Assembly: GCF_027943255.1 (NCBI RefSeq)
Contig: NC_072893.1
Span: 122,759,784-122,823,783, forward strand
Reading direction: 5' to 3'
Source of the DNA: Anastrepha obliqua
Lineage: Eukaryota > Arthropoda > Insecta > Diptera > Tephritidae
Length of the DNA stretch: 64,000 bases
Below the pieces are notes generated by a model that saw only the letters and a program-made list of their open reading frames with translations, was not told the origin of the DNA and ran no database searches. Shown here piece after piece: positions 35,999 through 46,633 of this stretch. The position numbers and the translations under genes are program-made. Position 1 is the first letter of the stretch. The number at the start of each line of letters is the position of its first letter.

Positions 35999-36479
35999 TC
36001 GTCCGCACAGGAGACCAATGAGACTTCATCTGGTGGTTAGGGGAGCTTAGATATGTAAAATTTGACAAGCAAGAAGTGAAAGCACACCGCCTGCTGTGAA
36101 TGCTGTTGCTTAAAACTTGTTAGAACTTCGGTGAGATGCCCATTTTCTTTAAGCGGAGGAACTAATCGCTGTGTACTTCCGAGTATGTTGAACATCCGAG
36201 TAAAAAAAAAATGAATTAAGAAACATTTATTAATGTTTTTGTCGCGCTCGTGCGAGAAGAGATGATCTTTTTGTCATACAAAAAGCCTGCTCAGCCGATC
36301 TCACATCTTATTTCGGGTGCGAACTTTTACCGTTATTAGTGCTAATTGTGCGACTTCCAAACTAAGCAAATTTTTCTGAATGCTACTCCACTATAAATCA
36401 TTTCTAAAGGCGATTTTAATATTGTGAGGGATAAAGTTTAATTTACGTAGGGCAGGAAATCAACAACCGAATATATATA
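35999..36479. other. non-coding stretch, no gene recognised
   Basis: No motif or repeat family recognised between the LINE fragment and the pogo-like element. Confidence 0.4.
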
Positions 36480-38704
36480 CAGTAGAAGCCCGATAAGTAC
36501 AATTGGAAAATTTCAGCAATGATTGCACTTAGCGAAAAATTGCCCTTTTACGAATTTCTCCTGTGGATCGAGGAATACCTAGGGGAAAATATTTTAACTC
36601 TATTCAATGCAATTAATGAGCTCAAAAGGTCGATATTCAAGAAAAGTAAACACATATTTATTGAAATTAATACAAAGAGATCAATGCGGAAGGACATATG
36701 AGTGTGTGCTCCAAAATTCAATTATTTTTTTTGGAAAAACTTTGTTATTTTCGATTGCGTTTTCTCGTAACACTTTTCAAGTGCTTTTGATCAGATATCA
36801 TGCAAACAAGCGACCCGACATCGTTCTGTTCACCCCATTTCAAAATTGTATTGACACAGCCAAAAATCGATTCATGCTGGACTTTTTCGGTTGTTTCTTC
36901 TTGAGTAGTATCTTCGGGTTCATTGGCTTCACTATCACCTTCATCTATTCCTAATTCCAAAACCCAATTGCGGATTTCATCTGTGTCTGCTTCACCCACA
37001 TAGTTTTCGACCATCTCATTTAACCGTTGTAATCCTCCAACAAGAAGGGGGTCGTCAATTTCGATATCCAATGGCATATCGTCTGGATTAGATTCAATAA
37101 TCGCGTCAACTGTTGGGCTTGTACCCAACATGCTTTTTCAGCATTTAGCGATCGTTTCAGGGAGCAATTTCCCCCATGCTTGGCTCAACATGATCACGGC
37201 GGTTTTCAAATCAATTTTCTTCAATAATTCATGTAATGAAGAATCTTTTTCACTAATTATGGTTTCCATTAGCAATGTTTTGTATTGAATTTTTGTCAAG
37301 TTAATAACACCTTGACCCATTGGCTGTAAAATCGTTGTGCAATTGGCCGGAAAATACATCACTTCGATCTCACCACAAACTAATTCTTTTTCGGGCGGAT
37401 GAGATGGGGCTTGATCCAGCAAGAGTAATGCTTTGGGTGGAACATCATTTTCTTTGGCGAATTTTTTCACTTCTTCGACAAAATTATCAAAGAACCACTT
37501 TTTGAAAATATCCCGCGTCATCCAAGCAGTCTTGTTGCTAGCATAATTCACCGGTAGACGAACATTTTTAAAACAACGCGGATTCATATATTTGCGATCG
37601 TTAATGGTTTTATTTTGTGGCTGCCATCACCATTTGCACACAAAAGAACACTGATTCGATCTTTTGAAACTTTGTTGCCTGGAGCACTCTTTTCATCTTT
37701 CGAAACGTAGGTTTTATTTGGCAAAAGTTTCCAAAAGAGCCCCGTTTCATCAGCATTATATATTTGTCATGTTACATATCCTTTTTCAGCGATTTTCGCC
37801 GTCAATTTTTCCTTAAATGGCTCAATGGCTTCTGGATCACAAGATCATGATTCACCAGTCACACTCAAATAGCGAAGTTCGAAGCGTTTCTTGAATCGCG
37901 AAAACCATCCATCACTTGCATTGAATTGTTCTCCATCCTTTTTTATTTCATCAAATATTTTTAATGCTTTGCTTTTCAATATCAAGCTAGAAACAGGAGC
38001 ATTTTGTCGCCGCTGATTCATGAAAAACTGGTACAAACGCTTCTCGAGCTCTGGATGATTGCCAAACCGCAAAGTTTTCCGTTTATTTCCAAGTGAAAAT
38101 GAATTTTATGCATTTTCTTTTAATGAATGGGATTGTTTTTTTATTCGGCAAATCGTTGCGCAATCAACTTTGCATTCGAATGCAAGATCTCGTTGTTTAA
38201 CGCCTTTTTCAATTTTTTGGAGAATCTAATCTCTTTCTTTCAATGTAAGAAAATGTAGATTCTTTTTCACTTTTCCCATGATTTTATTTGATGAAAGCAA
38301 AAAAAATGATTCAAACTCCGAACGATTGTTTTACTCTCAAGAACCAGCTTGAAACTAACGCGTGTTGAATGTCACAAACGATTCGATGCCATATTTTATG
38401 ATATCAGCGCTACAATTTTACAGTTATTTGTAAAAATCAAAAATCACAAAGCGTGAGAACAGTGTTTTTGGTCGCAATAATTCCGAGAACTATAACTGTG
38501 CATAGCTATAAAGCTGTGTCTTCGCGCGTGATCAACGCAAATACATTGCCGTATTAAGTAAAAAATTTCTTCGAACAAGAATTCTTTTGCGCCCGAAAAT
38601 TGCAATTTTTTATTGCTCTTTTCGAGTTTTCTATGGACTCAAAATCGAATTGTACTTTCCGCGAAATTGCAGTTATCGGTATTGCACTTATCGGGCTTCT
38701 ACTG
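36480..38704 (-). mobile_element. pogo/Tigger-type DNA transposon, 2,225 bp, decayed
   Basis: Inverted terminal repeats begin CAGTAGAAGCCCGATAAGT on the left and, in reverse, CAGTAGAAGCCCGATAAGTG on the right. TA flanks each end (36,478-36,479 and 38,705-38,706). Further inside, ATTGCACTTAGCG-like words recur at both ends. The coding strand is minus. The length, the TA target and a CENP-B-like transposase place it in the pogo group. Confidence 0.85.
36745..38279 (-). pseudogene. pogo/Tigger-like transposase with stops and a lost catalytic Asp
   Basis: The frame begins at ATG 38,279. An N-terminal psq-type helix-turn-helix region (GVKQRDLAFECKV) is followed by a CENP-B-type DNA-binding region (LEKRLYQFFMNQR, FNASDGWFSRFKKRF). 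The DDE region includes NADETGLFWKLLP, LLLLDQAPSHPP and ILQPMGQGVI. The last motif is normally QPMDQG, so the third catalytic Asp is Gly here. Stops occur within the first 20 residues, near residue 56, after SVTGES and elsewhere. An acidic C-terminal tail (LELGIDEGDSEANEPEDTT) is typical of Tigger-like proteins. The copy is inactive. Confidence 0.8.
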
Positions 38705-38937
38705 TAGTATAAAACTTGTACGATCTATGCGGTATCGGCTAAAATCAGTTTTAAAACAAAATATTAATAAGTAAAAGGGTTCGTAAGTTTTGTATAAATT
38801 TTCACATTTAGCTAAACACACGAAATAAGCTGCGAGGTACTTTTACGCTGTACTTTTACGTACGTGTCCATCGGACTTGTCTACCATCGGTGTAACGGAC
38901 GAATTTTAGCGTTGCACCTCAGTGGTATTTGCCTTCT

Positions 38938-39075
38938 TCTGTTGTTGCTGTAGTAGCATAAACATTCCTTATACATATACGGGGAATGCTGCTGAAGTGA
39001 CAGTCCTTTGCCGGATATACATAAGTCCGGATCGTTCCGGTAACGTAGAACCGACTGCCGTGGGAACGTTGCTTG
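38938..39075 (+). repeat. dispersed repeat with stem-loop head
   Basis: TTGTTGCTGTAGTAGCATAA, a hairpin formed by CATTCC...GGAATG with GCTGCTGAAGTGACAGTCC after it, then GCCGGATAT and GGTAACGTAGAACCGACTG. I recognise this type of repeat from tephritid non-coding DNA. A diverged double copy is at 21,984-22,140. It is short and non-coding. Confidence 0.65.
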
Positions 39076-39419
39076 CAATCAGCTGTAAAAATACAGTAAA
39101 GCTTGCAAGTTTTGACGTACGAAAACGCCAGCGAAATATGTATTACAAGTTTTAACTGGATAGTGTGTAAAAAACACAATTAGTAAAAGCAATAACCGAT
39201 TGCCCCTGCAGACAAAGGATAACAAAAGCTAGGCGTAACAGCATTGTCATTGATAACGCGTTGTGTTTATTTATTAATGAAACTGAATTTAAACAAGTAA
39301 ACCGCATTAGAAGTAATTTTTTTAACATGGAGGAAATAGACGACGGTATTTTTTACTGTTTGTTTTTATATTCAAACTAGCTTTAACCCGCGGCCCCAGC
39401 GGATATGTATATAAAAGAA

Positions 39420-42400
39420 TTCTTCTTCTTATTTGGCGCGATGACCGCTTACGCGATTTTGGCCGAGTTTAACAAAGCGCGCCAGTCGTTTCTTTCTCGT
39501 GCTAACCGCCAGTTGGACACAGCAAGTGAAGCCAAGTCCTTCTCCACCTGATCTTTCCAACGCAGAGGAGGCCTTCCTCTTCCTCTGCTACCACCAGCTG
39601 GTATCGCATCGAATACTTTCAGAGCCGGAGCGTTTGTATCCATTCGGACAACATGACCCAGCCAACGAAGCCGCTGGATCTTTATTCGCTGCGCTATGTC
39701 TATGTCGTCGTAAAGCTCATACAGCTCTTCGTTCCATCGTCTGCGATATTCGCCGTTGCCAACGTGCAAAGGTCCAAAAATCTTACGCAGAATCTTTCTC
39801 TCGAACACTCCAAGCGTCGCCTCATCGGATGTTGTCATCGTCCAAGCTTCTGCGCCATACGTTAGGACGGGCATGATGAGAGTCTTGTAGAGTGTTGGTT
39901 TTGTTCGTCGAGAGAGGACTTTACTGCTCAGTTGCCCACTTAGTCCAAAGTAGCACTTGTTGGCAAGAGAGATTCTGCGTTGGATTTCAGGGCTCACATT
40001 GTTATCGGTGTTAATGCTGGTTCCTAAATACACGAAGTCTTTTACAACCTCGAAATTGTAACCAGACCCATTCGCTTCGCCTCTTTATCCAGTTTGGAGA
40101 AGGCAGAACTAACAGCGCGGTTGTTAAGGCCGATGATGTCAATATCATCGGCATACGCCAGCAATTGTACGCTCTTATAAAAAATTGTGCCTGAGCGATT
40201 AAGTTCTGCGGCTCGTACGATGCTCTCCAACATCAGGTTAAAGAAGTCACACGACAGCGAGTCACCCTGTCTGAAACCTCGTTTGGTATCAAACGGCTCG
40301 GAGAGGTCCTTCCCAATTCTGACGGCGCTGCTGGTGTTGAGCAACGTCATCTTACATAGCCGTATTAGTTTTGCGGGGATACCAAATTCAGACATCGCGG
40401 CATACAGGTAACTCCTTTCCGTACTGTCGAATGCAGCTTTGAAGTCGACGAAAAGATGGTGTGTGTCGATTCTCCTTTCATGGGTCTTTTCCAAGATTTG
40501 GCGTATTGTGAATAGTTGGTCGATGGTAGACTTTCCAGGTCTGAAGCCACACTGATAAGGTCCAATCAGTTGGTTGACGGTGGGCTTCAGCCTTTCACAC
40601 AATACGCTTGCTAGAACCTTATAGGCGATATTTAGAAGACTAATCCCGCGGTAATTGGCACAAATTGCAGGATCGCCCTTCTTATGGATTGGGCAGAGCA
40701 CACTTAAATTCCAATCGGCAGGCATGCTTTCATCCGACCATATTCTGCATAGGAGCTGATGCATGCACCTTACCAGCTCCTCGCCGCCATGTTTGAATAG
40801 CTCAGCCGGCAGTCCGTCGGCGCCCGCGGCTTTGTTGTTCTTTAGCCGTGATATTGCTATTCTCACCTCGTCATGGTCGGGTAACGGAACGACAATTCCG
40901 TCGTCAACGATTGGGGTATCGGGATCTTCACATTCTCTTTGACATGCGCAGCTGTCACCGTTTAACAGGTTCGAGAAGTGTTCCCTCCATAATTTAAGAT
41001 TGCTCTGTACGTCAGTCACCAGATCGCCGTCTTTGTTCTTACAGGACAACGCCCCGGTCTTAAAACCTTCTGTAAGCCGCCGAACTTTCTGGTAAAATTT
41101 TCGGGCGTTGTTCCTATTGGCCAGCATCTCAAGCTCCTCGCACTCACGTATTTCGGCCTCTCGTTTCTTTTTTCGGATAATACGTCTCTCTTCCTTTTTT
41201 AGCTCTCTGTAGCGATCCCACATGGCTCGCGTTGCGCCCGATCGCAGCGTGGCTCTATAGGCGGCATCTTTTCTTTCGGCGGCAGCATGACATTCCTCGT
41301 CGTACCAATTGTTTTTTCGGGCTCGCCGGAATCCGATTTCTTCTTCGGCGGCGGTACGTAGGGAACGAGAAATGTTGCTCCATTGCTTGCGCATGCCGGT
41401 GTGTTGGGCAGTGCTCTCCGAGAGCAGGAGTGAGAGTCGAGTGGCGAATCTTCTGGCTGTCTGTTGCGATTGCAGCTTTTCGATGTCGAACATTCTTTGC
41501 GTAGGTAGATGTACGTTTTTTGCTGCACAGAGGCGTGTGCGCAGTTTGGCTGCAACAAGGTAATGATCCGAGTCGATGTTGGGTCCTCGGATCGTGCGTA
41601 CATCTAATACACTAGAAGCGTGTCTTCCATCTATCACAACATGATCGATCTGGTTTCGCGTTTTTCGATCTGGAGACAGCCAGGTAGCTTGGTGAATCTT
41701 CTTATGCTGGAATCTGGTGCTACAGACTACCATGTTTCGGGCCCCGGCGAAGTCGATCAGCCTCTGTCCGTTACCGGATGTTTCGTTGTGCAGGCTGAAT
41801 TTTCCGACTGTGGGACCAAAAATTCCCTCCTTGCCCATCCTGGCGTTGAAGTCGCCAAGCACGATTTTTATGTCGTGGAGGGGGCAGCGCTCATAGGAAC
41901 GTTCCAAGCGCTCATAGAAGGAATCTTTGGTCGCATCGTCCTTCTCTTCCGTCGGGGCGCAAATTAGCGAGATGTTAAAAAATCGCGCTTTGATGCGGAT
42001 TATTGCGAGGTGCTCGTCAACCGGAGTGAACGACAGTACTTGGCGACGAAGTCTCTCTCCCACAACAAATCCGACACCGAATTTGCGCTCCTTTACATGG
42101 CAGCTGTAGTAGACGTCGCAAGGTCCTATGTTTTTCTTACCTTGCCCCGTCCATCGCATCTCTTGGATGGCAGTGATGTCAGCCTTTACTCTCACGAGGA
42201 CATCAACCAGCCGGGCAGAGGCACCTTCCCCATTAAGGGACCGGACATTCCAGGTGCATGCCCTCAAATCGTATTCCTTATTTCGTTTGCAGGGGTCGTC
42301 ATCAGTGTTGGAAGTTCTCATCCGAGGCTTTGTTGCTGTTTTCATTGGGGGGGCTTTTTGAGTGGCGGGTCCCAAACCCAGCGCACAACCAGCTATGCTG

Positions 42401-42605
42401 GGATGCTTCGCCTTCTCACTTTAGCTCACTCCCGAACGGGTGTTCGGAAGCTAACCAGAGGATACGTGGGCTAATCCCGGACGTTGTGAGCTGCTTGAAC
42501 CATATGTAGAAGAATCGTCCTGGCCACTCCCAAGTGAATGGCGATCAGTAACTTTCCCCACTTGCGTGGACTTCTACACATGGAACCATCCTCCGTCGGA
42601 GTCAT
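39420..42605 (-). mobile_element. RTE-type non-LTR retrotransposon, nearly full length
   Basis: The minus-strand element has a short 5' leader (about 42,376-42,605), a long ORF with endonuclease and reverse transcriptase, and a very short 3' UTR ending in an AAGAAGAAGAATTC tail at about 39,418-39,431. A single ORF and a short tandem-repeat tail without poly-A are typical of the RTE clade. Target duplications could not be defined. Confidence 0.8.
39449..42375 (-). pseudogene. RTE endonuclease-reverse transcriptase, broken near the thumb
   Basis: The frame from ATG 42,375 to 40,042 gives 777 residues. Residues ~36-265 are an apurinic-type endonuclease: CTWNVRSLNG, QEMRW, VLGDFNARMG, NQIDHVVIDGRH and SDHYLV. 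Residues ~510-770 are a reverse transcriptase: CPIHKKGD, NYRGISLLN, VDFKAAFDS, GFRQGDSLS and the catalytic LLAYADDIDIIG. The protein continues in another frame (40,033-39,449, 194 residues) with FVYLGTSINT, LTYGAEAWTMT, RLRWLGHVVRM and GRGRPPLRW. At the junction, family members normally carry about 25 more residues (the KTKYM region), so the copy has a small deletion that also shifts the frame. Otherwise both halves are clean, suggesting a fairly young insertion. Role: nicks DNA and copies its own RNA into the nick. Confidence 0.85.
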
Positions 42606-42608
42606 CAA

Positions 42609-42863
42609 TGAGGGAAAGAATAATGAGATGACGCCTATCGTGGTACCGTTGCTTTGTTCTCAGCGAATTTGACAATGAGTTACGTCGTTTTAGCACCAGT
42701 ATGGCCAGATTACCAGATTTTTTTTGGTATTTAGTCTCGGAGTCTTAGTTCCTTCTTCATGACATTTTTCTAGCCTGTTGTAATTAAAAGTAATGTTTAT
42801 AATTTTGTAAAATATACATTTTTTTAAAATTAGTTCAATAATTCACTCAGTTTTATTTTGCTT
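42609..42863 (+). repeat. dispersed repeat Q, copy 2
   Basis: Direct-orientation match to 28,199-28,475 over about 255 bp. It begins GGAAAGAATAATGAGATG and ends AATAATTCACTCAGTTTTAT. It abuts the 5' end of the RTE element, so the LINE may have landed at its edge. Confidence 0.7.
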
Positions 42864-44600
42864 TACTTTTTTTAGCATCTGCTCACATTGCCCGCGATTG
42901 CAGTTGTTGTTGGTGTTCTGCTTTCAGCACTCGAATCTCTCTCTCGCTACTGCAGTGTTGCCTAGCTTTGAATATAAAAACGCACTAAAATGCCCATTTA
43001 AAGAAAATATAACACCAAATTTTTATTGAATTACTTAACAAACTTTGCATGCGGGACAAATTGTCTACAAAATGAGTATTTTGTTAAGATGCTGTATTTG
43101 AGGTTAGGTAACTAGATAAGGCACTCTGTTTGTAAAAATGTTATTATGGTTTCTTTAGTATTTTCTAGTATCTTGTTGCTTATTTTTACTATGAATACAC
43201 CTCCTAGTGGCCTATGTCACACTAAGGATTGATGACCGGAAGAAACGATTACACCTCTATGGTTTTAATTAATTTTAATGTGTAAAAAGGTTTTCAATCT
43301 TAAGAAAAGTTGAGAGAAGAAGATTTAATATTCTTGCATAAGGAACAGAAAATTAAATTTGCACTTTCAAAATATCAAATTTTATATGACTCAACAAATT
43401 TTCATTAGCTCTAAAATCTTCTCAGAGTGACCTGTTTTAAGCTTCTTTTATTTAATAATACAGGTTTTTTAACTTGCAGTTTCCGTAGCTTTAAATAAAA
43501 AAAAAAAGAAACAAACACCTAATTAAAAATTTTCGCATTTTGGGTATAAAAAAGCACTAAATGTATTGCGAAGAGCAAATGGTTGGCAGCACTGCGCAAC
43601 TCGGCAAACGTGACGTCACGCACTCTCTGATGCGCGCAATCTTGTTTCTATCATTCTTGTATAACACATCTATCATGGTTTCCACAATTCTTGATCTGTG
43701 TATTAAATATATATAGAGTAATAAAATTGCACTTTCAATTTCGTTAAAACTCAATTGTAAGTTGTATATACTTTAAGCAATTTAATGGTTGCTTATTTTG
43801 ATAATCTAATTTAACTACACATTTCTGAATTTGTATCTTAAATGTCTGTTTTGAATTTTGTTAGACATTAATGAATAAATAAATAAATAAATAACCAAAA
43901 ATATTTACATTGAATTAATTATTTGTAATAAACATATGTATGTATATTTTAAGGTTTCTTTTATTCTTATACTTTTAATTTTTCGTATTTCAGATAATGA
44001 GTCGATGGCATTATATGCTCGCACTCTCCTTTACATTAAGTTTTATATTTGCATCTTCTACTTAATAAAAAAAAATTATTATAATAATATCAAATTCCAC
44101 TCATGTCGATCTATGTTTGCCAATATACACTTTTACTTAGACCGTGATCATTGTAGAGAACGGTTAGTAAAAACATTCTCAGCTGGTTGTCAAAAACTGC
44201 CCACAGCTAAGATCACCTGATTCCAAAATTTAATATTTTAGAAAATCTTATATTTAATAGAAAGTCGTATCAATCGCATCAAAAAGTCTAAAAAATGACG
44301 TAAATATTCAGATATTTCTCAATAAAAAACATTATTATAGCTAAGAAATATATTAAAAATATTTGTAATTGTAAATTTTCTAAAGCAAAGATATTAGTTT
44401 GAATTGTTTTTTGTTCCAATATTCTATCCATGCCATAAAAATTGTAACATAGCAAAATGCCATAGCAACTACGCCAATATGTTCAAGCAAAAATACCAAG
44501 CACTCGTACCATCACACACTTAACTGCCTGTCAAACTCACACCAAGCGTGCCTGTCAAAAAATAGGAAGAGGAAGAGTGTTTTCACTTGTATTTTCGTAT
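42864..44600. other. non-coding stretch, no gene recognised
   Basis: A/T-rich. Contains an ATAAATAAATAAATAA run near 43,875 and a CCTGTCAAACTCACACC / GTGCCTGTCAAAA pair near 44,527-44,565. No coding support. Confidence 0.45.
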
Positions 44601-44861
44601 TGTTCTGTACGTTAGATTGTCAAAGTATTGAGAAACTAGAAAACAAATAATGAATTCTTCTTGCTTCATTCTGAGCTGACACTCACATGGACACGGCGAA
44701 AGAAAAAACATACCAGTCTAACGGTTAGACGCGATAGAAGTGAAACCTTCCGTAAAACAAACTGAGAGAGAATAAGACGAAAGCAGCATTAGGAGCGGGA
44801 TAATTATAGGTTCATTATAATATTGCTATAAAGTTCATATTTTATTTTCCTCATTTTATTA

Positions 44862-45261
44862 TTATTCATCCTCAATGTTTTCAATTTCAACAAATGATAC
44901 GAGTGGCTTATGATAGCTAAAATATGATACGAATGCTTTGGTTTCGATGTTGTCAACATATCTTTGAAATACCGCGTCAATGGTTGTTTTTGATCGTGTT
45001 GTCGATTCAGTGAGATTGTTACACATTTTTAAATTGAATGTTGTATTGAGAACGTCAATTAAAGGAACCGCTGTGTCCATACAAAATTTACGTTAAAATC
45101 GCCACTTAAAATCATTGGAACTTTATTGTAATCTTTTCTAAGTATCCGCGATACTTCTGGTGTATACTTTATTAAATTTTCGTGAATGAATTCCGTGATG
45201 CTATTTATTGATTTTTTTTCTGTCGATATTCACGACACTTTTCTGCATTATTTTTCGGCAT
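44862..45261 (-). pseudogene. Helentron Rep N-terminus fused to endonuclease remnant
   Basis: Starts at ATG 45,261 with 18 Rep-like residues (MPKNNAEKCREYRQKK...) and then a stop. In another frame the endonuclease remnant follows: SINSITEFIHENL, MILSGDFNVNF, TTIDAVFQR and SYFSYHKPL, ending at 44,862. A further frame shift falls after GDFNVNF. Copy 1 (29,072-29,595) has the same endonuclease but a different deletion join, located before the Rep ATG. The two therefore arose by separate deletions. Confidence 0.65.
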
Positions 45262-45331
45262 AATTGCGGTAAATATTTAAAAATGAAAATATTTACGAAT
45301 ATAAAAATACACACGCGGTTGCTATTATGAG

Positions 45332-45935
45332 CGTCCCCAGCAAAACCTGCGTGACCGAAACTCTAACACAATTACATTTTTTTGAATGTTACAAACACAT
45401 ATGCACGCAGGTTTTGCTGGGGCGTGACCGAAACTCTAACACAATTACACATATGCACTCGTATTTGTTTGAAAATCGACTTTTTTTTTGGTTCTCCGTC
45501 ACCTTTGGAAAATGTGTAAACAGTAAGCAAACTTTATTCAAATATTTTCCCTCATTTTTGCATCAGTAAAATTAAACAAACGCCGTAGCCGAATGGGTTG
45601 GTGCGTGACTACTATTCAGAATTCACAGAGAGAACGTCAGTTCGAATCTCGGTGAAAACACCAAAATTAAGGAAAACTATTTTTCTAATAGCGCTCACCC
45701 CTCAGCAGGCAATGGCAAAACACCGAGTGTATTTCTGCCATGAAAAAAGCTCCTCATAAACATATCATAAAATAAAATAAAATAACTGTATAAAAAAAAT
45801 TTTTTTCTTGTGATTCGAACCAAGGATTTTGTATCGGAAGCTCACATTGCTAGCCGCTCGGCTATCGCGCCATGCTGTCGGCGCTGGCCTAAAAGTTATT
45901 TAGTTCGTCGCTACGTTTATATGTAATATTCGTAG
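45332..45935. repeat. composite repeat with two convergent tRNA-like heads, copy 1
   Basis: A left module (ACCGAAACTCTAACACAATT, GAAAATCGACTTTTT, CCGTCACCTTTGGAAAATG) is followed by the 5' part of the SINE in plus orientation at 45,581-45,772. A second tRNA-like head follows in minus orientation at about 45,810-45,872 (A box TAGCCGAGCGG, B box GGTTCGAATCA). The same arrangement occurs inverted at 54,455-54,985, so the assembly moves as a unit. The left module contains an 18 bp inverted repeat, CCCCAGCAAAACCTGCGT. Confidence 0.7.
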
Positions 45936-46633
45936 CCAAGAGTGTCGCTTTTTCGTTTCACTTTTTCTCAAATCACTCCCAACGATTCTAAAGAAGTTTT
46001 CACTTCAAAAAACAACTCAGCTGATTTACCAACACCACCTTTAATAGATTCGCCTTGCTTGTTTGTATAAAGTTAAAGTACTAACGAAGTCCCACTCATT
46101 TCATAGATAATTTTTACGTTGTCATTAGAATTAAAGAAAACAAAAAAGTTCAGAAATTAAATTCAGACACTTGGCAATACTAGCCGCGCGTTTGCATGAA
46201 GTTGGTAACGCAATTAGCCGTCAATTAAATGCAATCAACTTTGTCAAACACATCCATTATCCTCCAAAAATACAAACGAAGTGGGCTGCATCACATTCTT
46301 CCGCTCACCCAAAAGGGCTGTTATAAAAGCGAATGCAGAAAAGAATCAATGCAAACGATTATGCATAGGAATAAAATAGTATAAACCATCGCCCTCTTCA
46401 TTACAATTGAACGCGTCAGACCCATAAGGAATTTCATTCGAAATATATTTATTAGAAAGTCAATTTACCGGCAAGCAAGTTGCAAGTGCATCAAAAGTAA
46501 CGAAGTTCTTGGTTAACTGGGGGCGTGAAGGTTATATCCAATTTTTATTTACTGCTGCCAAACGCCAAAACAAAAGCAAACACCGCTGTCGGAAGGGTAA
46601 TATCATAGACGAAAGGAGTTTTTGGCAGCAAAA

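Larger units (their letters stand above)
44710..46006 (-). mobile_element. Helentron deletion derivative, copy 2, carrying a composite repeat
   Basis: On the minus strand it starts with GAAGTGAAAACTTC at 46,006 and ends with a hairpin (GTCTAA...TTAGAC) and TGGTAT at 44,710. These ends are identical to copy 1, while the T-rich flanks differ. The Rep ORF start is kept here (ATG at 45,261, MPKNNAEKCREYRQKK) and is joined almost directly to the endonuclease region, so the whole Rep-helicase centre is deleted. The NAExxRxYRxRK pattern is typical of Helitron Rep N-termini. About 600 bp of its 5' part is a later composite repeat insertion (45,332-45,935). Confidence 0.75.
44603..46057 (-). mobile_element. 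MITE of the 8-bp-duplication type, split by a Helentron
   Basis: The right end (46,031-46,057) is the terminal repeat CACCACCTTTAATAGATTCG followed by CCTTG. The left interior (GTATTGAGAAACTAG, AAACAAATAATGAATTC, CACATGGACACGG) matches the complete MITE at 48,739-48,944. The left terminal repeat itself is missing or too diverged to see. Between the two parts lies the Helentron at 44,710-46,006. Confidence 0.65.

Noticed and set aside
36607..36954. Plus-strand 115-codon ORF
   Set aside because: Antisense shadow of the acidic tail of the pogo-like transposase.
41199..42509. Several ORFs of 60-154 codons on both strands
   Set aside because: Shadows of the RTE reverse transcriptase reading frame.
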